From Anthostomella pinea (Eukaryota; Ascomycota; Sordariomycetes; Xylariales; Xylariaceae), in assembly GCA_963556695.1 (NCBI GenBank), contig CAUWAG010000006.1:3720001-3784000 (forward strand): 64,000 nucleotides of DNA, given 5' to 3'. Below, one piece after another: positions 58,233-64,000 of this stretch (its first letter is position 1; every line of letters starts with the position of its first letter). The translations under genes and the position numbers were made by a program. The notes beneath the pieces were generated by a model. It worked only from the letters and a program-made list of their open reading frames with translations, had not been told where the DNA came from and ran no database searches.

Positions 58233-60067
58233 ACCTCTCACAGTGGGAGCAAGACGGATCGATAACAAGCAGGAAGGGTGACTACCACAGCTGGCATATG
58301 ATCTTCAATGATGCCCGGTAACGAAGGCCACAAGAACAGCAAGTGCGTGCCTTTTCTCCCCGTTTGGCAGTTAGGCTAGACCTCCTCTTTTGTGATGATA
58401 CGTCGGTCATAACGTTGGGGTGCAACCCAGCGTCCGTGAAGTCTAGAGACCTAGGGTGTGACTGATCGTGATGAAGAATGCCAGAGTAGCAGTCCAGATG
58501 CTTGTGAGCCCAACAGAGGGTGTCCAAATGGATGCCAACGATGGATACTGGCTCGGAAGCTCTCTCGGCTAACCGACGGGACGCCGACTTGGAAGACGGG
58601 AGGAGAGCCACGAAAGCGGTCGTTGTATCGGGACGCCTTCGGGCTCTACATGCATGCATGTTGGTGGCGTTTGTTGAGACTTGCATTAAGTGCGTCGCAG
58701 TGTCTCGTTTCGCCAGACCTGAATGAAACCCTTGCTTGTGTCCGTGTCACCCACACTGTTGAAATGAAGGCGCGATATTGGACACAAGACCGGCAGGGAC
58801 GCGGCTGTTGTCTTTGTGTAACCCCAAAGAGGGGCTTTGCAACCACTTAGGGTAGGTGGTGTCTGACCGACCTTTTGCCTAGGATTGCATTGATGAAGGG
58901 ATGCATACGACGCTGGGTGAACCATACACCTAGGTACCTATGCCGGCGGGAGTCATCCGTCGCGGGTGGGTGGAAGGTTGCCAACCAACATTCAATGTAA
59001 GTACGCAGGTCAGCACGGGGGTCCCTAAGCAATACCCGAAGAAGGAAATGCGGTTACGTCGGGGACTGTCAAGTACCTGCAGGCTCCGTGGCACCCTCTG
59101 CATATCGATGCAGGTCATGTCGATGCTGTTGGCTGGGTCTGGGGCGAACGTGCTCGGCGACCTCGTTTGTGCCAAGTGAACCCCGACTCGTCCAGGTGTA
59201 TTATTAGAAGCGGAATCAGACCCGGCTCTAGGCAGCCCGTTCCGCTCTGCCGCTAAAGATCCCCTTCTGAGACAACGCGCGCCTGCCAGGTAGTGCGTAG
59301 AGGGTGTGTTCAGTGCTGATTCTGTTGTTCTGAAGGAGTTGTTGTGGCCTTGGAGCCCCAAACTGCTTTCTCCGCGCTCAGACAAGTATCTTTCCAAGTG
59401 CACGGATCACTCATGCGCCCTTCGGGCTGGCCCCACCAATCTTAGTGCTGTGGCTCCCCGCCGGTCACATGATCAAGTATGGTTTGGAACATTGAAAGAG
59501 ACCCAAAATCAAGCCACACTAGCCACAAGCCATAGCTAGCCCCCTAAATGTCGTGCTCCATGTCTTGTTCAGTGCACTGCCACCTCCCTGGCGGCTTGCG
59601 TGCCATTCAACAGCACATATCAGCGTTGGGTGACCAGCTACATCAAAGGTAGGTACAATCAATTGTACGCCAGTCCAGAGGTCGTACTCCTCAAATCAAT
59701 GCCAAATTCAGAGTCAGGGAAATGATCAAGTTCACCGTCACCCCTGCTGCGTATACGTAGGACGTGAAATGGGTTGTTCATTAATTACATGACAAGGTCA
59801 CAAGACCAAAAGTAAACGCCTTACTGTAAAAGGGCCATATCTAGGTAGCTAGCATGGGAATTCGAACTACTCCTTCAATATTCCCTCGTAGGCCGAAGCG
59901 CCCGAGCTCCCAAGGTCGCTCATGGTTAAAATGATAGTCATCCAACAGCACCCGAACCAATCGGCCAGCCACTTCTGATTGGGAAGGAAAGAATACTCAT
60001 GTAGAAGTGAAACCCAATACGTTGATAGAACTCCTTAGCCGGGGCTCCCTTTCGTGCTCGCATCTCA
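58233..60067. other. Gene-poor stretch
   Basis: No supported gene between the efflux pump and the P450. Confidence 0.4.
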
Positions 60068-62111
60068 TCATCGTGGGACAAATCTCACCCTGACGTTGGG
60101 CTTATACCACATGATGTGAAGACTGTAGTCCTTATCAAAGGTCGCATCCTGACCCTTAATCATCTCCAAGTCAAAAGTCCACAGTACCTTACCGAGGAAT
60201 AACCCAATCATGCTCCATGCGACCTCCCTCCCAGCGCATACCCTGGGACCCAGACCAAAGGGGTAAATGCTCTTCAGTTTGTCATTGGCGAACCTTGCTT
60301 CATACTTTGGATGGTCCGATGGTAGCCAGCGTGCAGGGTGGTAGTTCAAGGGGTCGTGGAAGTTCTGTGGGTTGCGGCCGATGGTGAAGTAACTGGTCTG
60401 GACGACAACCTGTTTGCTGTTCGCGGAGGGGGACCCTGCAGGAAGCCCAAAGGAGTTGGACTTACGCCTTTAGGGATGTAAATCCCATCCACAACTGCTC
60501 CTGGGCTTGTTCGAGGCATTCCGGCGGCACTCACTGAGTGTACACGCAAGGTCTCGTGGATGCACGCGTTCAGATAAGGAAGATGAGTCAGTGCATCGGG
60601 GGTGATCTCGTCATAGCTTTGGAAATTGGTAATCAGTTCCTGCTTCACTGTGTCAAGAACATCGGGATCTTTCAGAAAGAAGAATAGACAGCCGAAGAAC
60701 AGGAGCTGTATGGGGTCGAAGCCTGCGATGAACAGCTGCAGCGCCACCTGTTCGATGTGTAACTTCTCCTGTTTGGTTGTAGGTCCAGGCCCGTCAGCTG
60801 GGACCATGTAATCGACGAAATCTGGGTGCTTCGTCTTCCCGCGATTGTCAATCCGACTTTGTACCGCCTGAGTGTTCATTTTGAAGGCCCTCGGAACCTT
60901 TATCATGAGTCTAGGGGGCACGAAAAGAAAGACGAGGGGTCTGAGAAGTCGAAACTTCTTGGAAAGCTGTATCATCATCACAAGGAGGTTGGTTCCCAGG
61001 AGTGTATCCATGAAGTCGGAGCTTTTTCCTGTTCACGCGTACTCAGTAAAGCGCCGTACGAGATGAGGTGGAGAATCGAAGGATGGGGGGAAACCTTACC
61101 GTCTCGTGTATGGTGCAGCTCGCGGCCGTAAGCAAGGTCTGCCGACAAATCCATTGCCAGCCCAACCATCCACTGTTCCAACGTCCCGTGAGTACTGGAA
61201 CATCTATGCTGTGGAAATGCGGAAAGAAAAGTGGCAACGCGTGAGGCCTCCATACCTTGTCCAAGTCAACTCCCTCAGGTCCTTGGCCGACACTCTTCAT
61301 CTTCTCGATGAAAAGGTCCATATGCTGGTGCATGACTGGCTCCTTGGTCTTGATAGCTTTGGTGCTGAAAGCGGGTAGAAGCTTTTTTGCCACCTTTCGG
61401 CGCTTGACGGGGTCCTGCTCCCAGATGAGACCCCCGTCTCCCGTACCGGAATTCATCAAATCTGTCTTGACCCAAGTCTCGTGATGCTTTATCGCCGGAA
61501 TATGTATGTATGTGTAGGCATTAGTGGGTTACGCTTCGGTCCGCCTCGGCTCAGCGATCACGAGGGAAAGGAGTCAGGGGGAAAGTGAGACGCACCTAGC
61601 GATGCCTGCGTCGTCGCGAACACAATCTCGTTAGGGGCAACGCGTACGACGTCCCCTTGGAAGCCGTCAGTACAAGCTCAATTGATGGGTTCTGGTGCAA
61701 GTACCGTATTTCTTGACCATCTCATCCACTGCCCAAGGCCATCTCCCCCGCAGCCAGTGGAAGGCGAAGGGTATGTTTGAGATAGCGGTAAAGTTAGGAC
61801 CGGGGAAATTTGAAGCCGGATGGAAGTAGAGGAGGTAGGTGCATCGCGCCGCGGCATATGTCAATAGCTACAGATCCTTGGTCAGATGTGACGAGACCAG
61901 CATGGCCTAAGGGGTCGCTCACCGCAGTCACTAGGACGGGAAGCCACAATAGCATCGCAGATGGAGCGGCGAACGGCATTGGCGGCATGAAACCAAGGAG
62001 ACCTATCATTGCAAAGCTCGGGCAAACGGGTGCAAAAAGCCGGTATGCCTTGAAGAACGGAGAAGAATGATGATACTGGGAGAAAAGATTGAGATCGAAA
62101 GTTAGGGACAT
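60068..62111 (-). CDS. Cytochrome P450 monooxygenase (possible splice defect)
   Basis: Exons on the minus strand: 62111-61923, 61867-61705, 61655-61596, about 61510-61256, 61208-61100, 61028-60466 and 60409-60068. The N-terminus is an ER anchor (MLLWLPVLVTALLTYAAA), then the Pro-rich FPGPNFTAIS. Other marks are the KYGDVVRVAPNE segment, I-helix AGFDPIQ, K-helix ETLR, and the heme motif FGLGPRVCAG with the Cys ligand. All junctions are phase-consistent except the acceptor of the fourth exon, where CTACA is followed directly by CATAC and no AG is present; one lost G would explain it. The I-helix lacks the usual Thr. Likely a cluster-type hydroxylase in the ER; substrate unknown. Confidence 0.85.
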
Positions 62112-64000
62112 GCGAGGGTAGCCTGTTGGAGTAGGGGCGGAATCCCGCGTTCGTGTCGGCTGGCGTTACGCAAGAGACCAACTGGATGTTCCGCATCAGG
62201 CGCTCCTCATATAATCTAGGAGGTTGGTGCCAGACAAACACACGACCATCTCATGAATCGCAGCCAGACGTATTGTAACGCTGCAGCAGCCGAGGTGTGC
62301 GTAGATGCAGGCTGTGGTCCAAGAGCCCGTCCGTACATATACCTTGTCGCTCTTTAAGTTGCAAAGGAGGTACCTGGATCGCTTGACTGGTACCAAATTG
62401 ATAGCTCGCTTGTACCTGCCAGATCCCTCACGAGACGTTGCGGAAAATCTATGGCGTACCGCACGGATAAATTGAATGATCAGTATGTGACTGCAATATC
62501 GCATGGATGACCACGGGACTGATACGCGGTATGCACTATGCATCGTCGGGTGGCTTCATCATTAGCCCCGGCTTAGCTACAGATTCATAACCGGATCCTG
62601 GATCATGCATCTGCTGTGTAATTCGCGGTGATGGTTGACCGTACAATATGCAGTTAGTTGCAAGAGATTGGACTGGTTGGTTGCTGCACCTGGGACGCGG
62701 CACGCCTCTCTTGATTTACGTGCGTGTTGCCCGGCGGCCCCAGCCGCCAAGCCAAGGTCAGGATTGAGGAGTCGGCGAAGCCATCAGCAATGCACAGAGC
62801 AAGCACAGAGCAAGCCCAAATAGCCTGCCTGGAGTAGGATCCCGACTTTTCACAAATGATACCCAAAAGCATCTACGGTGGTGCCCGAACGGTACTCATT
62901 GGTGGTTCCAGATGGGTGCGCTTTCAATTGGCGACAACTGTTCACTGAAACCGAACCAACACGCGGTCGGTCGGTGGCAGGGCACACAATACCCGTCCGC
63001 AGAGCCTCATGTGTAGGTACGGTAGCTTTGCTCCCAATCGTTGAAGTGTCACCATCCCGTCCCCATTCATTCATTGCTTGCAGGACTTGATATGCGTGAT
63101 GACGTAGCACCTCATGCATGGCGGGTTGCCGACTATCACCTCGCTCACGGGCGGCCCGGATATGCAGCTAGGCTGACCTTGGGGGCGGGGGTTTTGTTGG
63201 GGTAGCTTTCAGTGGTAGCCTGAACCTCGCTGGGGCTCACCACGTGGAAAGTGGTGCGGGGCACGGGTAGGTTGGATTGGTGCTGAGGTCGTCGGGCGGG
63301 AGCACGCCAGAATAGGGGCACTTGGTCTCCTTTACGGTTTCGTGTCTCGGGGGATGAGGTACTGGGCGGAACACAGTAAGTATACCCCATTTCGGGGTGT
63401 ATTTGCGCTAACTTCTATCTAGGTACGCGAGCAAATATCAAGATACCTGACGCTTTTCAATGCGGGCAGTGTATTGCTTAGACCTGTACCAAACCAGGGT
63501 AACTTAATAGTATCGTTAAAGCCTATCTCAGATGGAGCAAGACCAACGTCTTTCGAACCAACAAGTAGTCATCATAATTGTTAAATCGCATGCAACCAAA
63601 GTCCCAAGTCCCATGTCCCATGTCCCATGTCCCATGTCCCATGTCCCATGTCCCATGTCCCATGTCCCAATCCCGTCAGACAACCCCCTTTCTTTCCGAA
63701 GATTTGCACATTGAGCGCTCAAAGGGACACCACCCCGTCGGGCGATGGTCTTATCACGTTGAGTCTCGCGGTCAGGCATGTTCAACTCGCTGATGTAGAT
63801 CAATCGTCTTGAGCTGATAGCCCGGCTCCCTGTCTACCTTTGGATCTCTACCTGCGTCAACTGACCAAGCAACTGCCGCCTCACTCGAACCCCCAAGGTG
63901 AAGCCAGCCATCGAGTCTCCGGAGCGAGCTCGACGACTCGGTTTCCCCATCTGGCTGTTGTCGAAGCGACTGAGAGGGCTTAGTTCGAAGCGTCCTTGAG
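62112..64000. other. Gene-poor right end
   Basis: Beyond the P450 start I see no supported gene up to the window end; it holds the heptamer repeat at 63608. Confidence 0.4.
63608..63669 (+). repeat. GTCCCAT heptamer tandem array
   Basis: Eight full copies of GTCCCAT plus a partial ninth, without variation. A unit of seven makes it shift frame, so open frames across it are chance ones. It does not match the TTAGGG telomere unit. Confidence 0.92.

Noticed and set aside
63532..63812. Repeat protein with CPMSHVP units
   Set aside because: The repeat is only the translation of the heptamer array, readable in every frame.
1..64000. CRISPR arrays, bacterial operons, plasmid or phage features
   Set aside because: The intron-rich, fungal gene content excludes them; the only regular short repeat (63608) has no spacers.

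Overview
The window is nuclear DNA of a filamentous ascomycete (Pezizomycotina). The evidence is genes on both strands broken by short GT-AG introns (about 45-115 bp), fungal-only families (HET domain, DUF7726, SAT4-type rhodopsin domain, NmrA-like, fungal transcription-factor domains), and AT-rich gene-free blocks that look like mutated (RIP-type) repeats. The genus cannot be told from the sequence alone. No core secondary-metabolite synthase (PKS, NRPS or terpene synthase) was seen.

Layout. 0.7-5.4 kb holds three broken metabolic genes: a Gfo/Idh/MocA oxidoreductase, a maltose-type O-acetyltransferase and a sugar transporter with an internal deletion. An AT-rich block follows. 7.1-15.6 kb is a core-like stretch: the Set1/COMPASS subunit Spp1, a 0.38-kb hAT-like MITE, a BLOC-1 CNL1-like protein and a large ferric reductase. 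15.6-25.3 kb is gene-poor and decayed: a tRNA-like relic, and an amidohydrolase whose two ends flank a broken HET-domain gene. After it come an AT-rich block and a dispersed repeat. 25.3-28.4 kb has an intact MFSD10-like transporter and a dienelactone hydrolase. 30.0-36.6 kb has broken F-box, DUF7726 and cyanovirin-N-like secreted genes, plus an apparently intact small cysteine-rich secreted protein. 37.7-42.3 kb has a 7-TM rhodopsin-domain protein and an SRR1-like protein.

43.5-62.1 kb has the composition of a secondary-metabolite or detoxification cluster without a backbone enzyme. It contains an alpha/beta hydrolase, a DUF3505/OrsD-like regulator divergent from an FAD monooxygenase, an NmrA-like reductase, a C2H2/fungal-trans regulator, a trans-enoyl-reductase-like MDR protein, a 14-TM efflux pump and a cytochrome P450. 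Several of these carry one single-base indel or one nonsense codon in an otherwise well-preserved frame.

The main theme is the contrast between intact housekeeping-type genes and about a dozen accessory genes broken by one or a few small lesions. Exon-length arithmetic for five of them shows that adding or removing single bases restores the frame throughout. This means either recent decay of the accessory genes or uncorrected consensus errors in the assembly; raw reads would decide.
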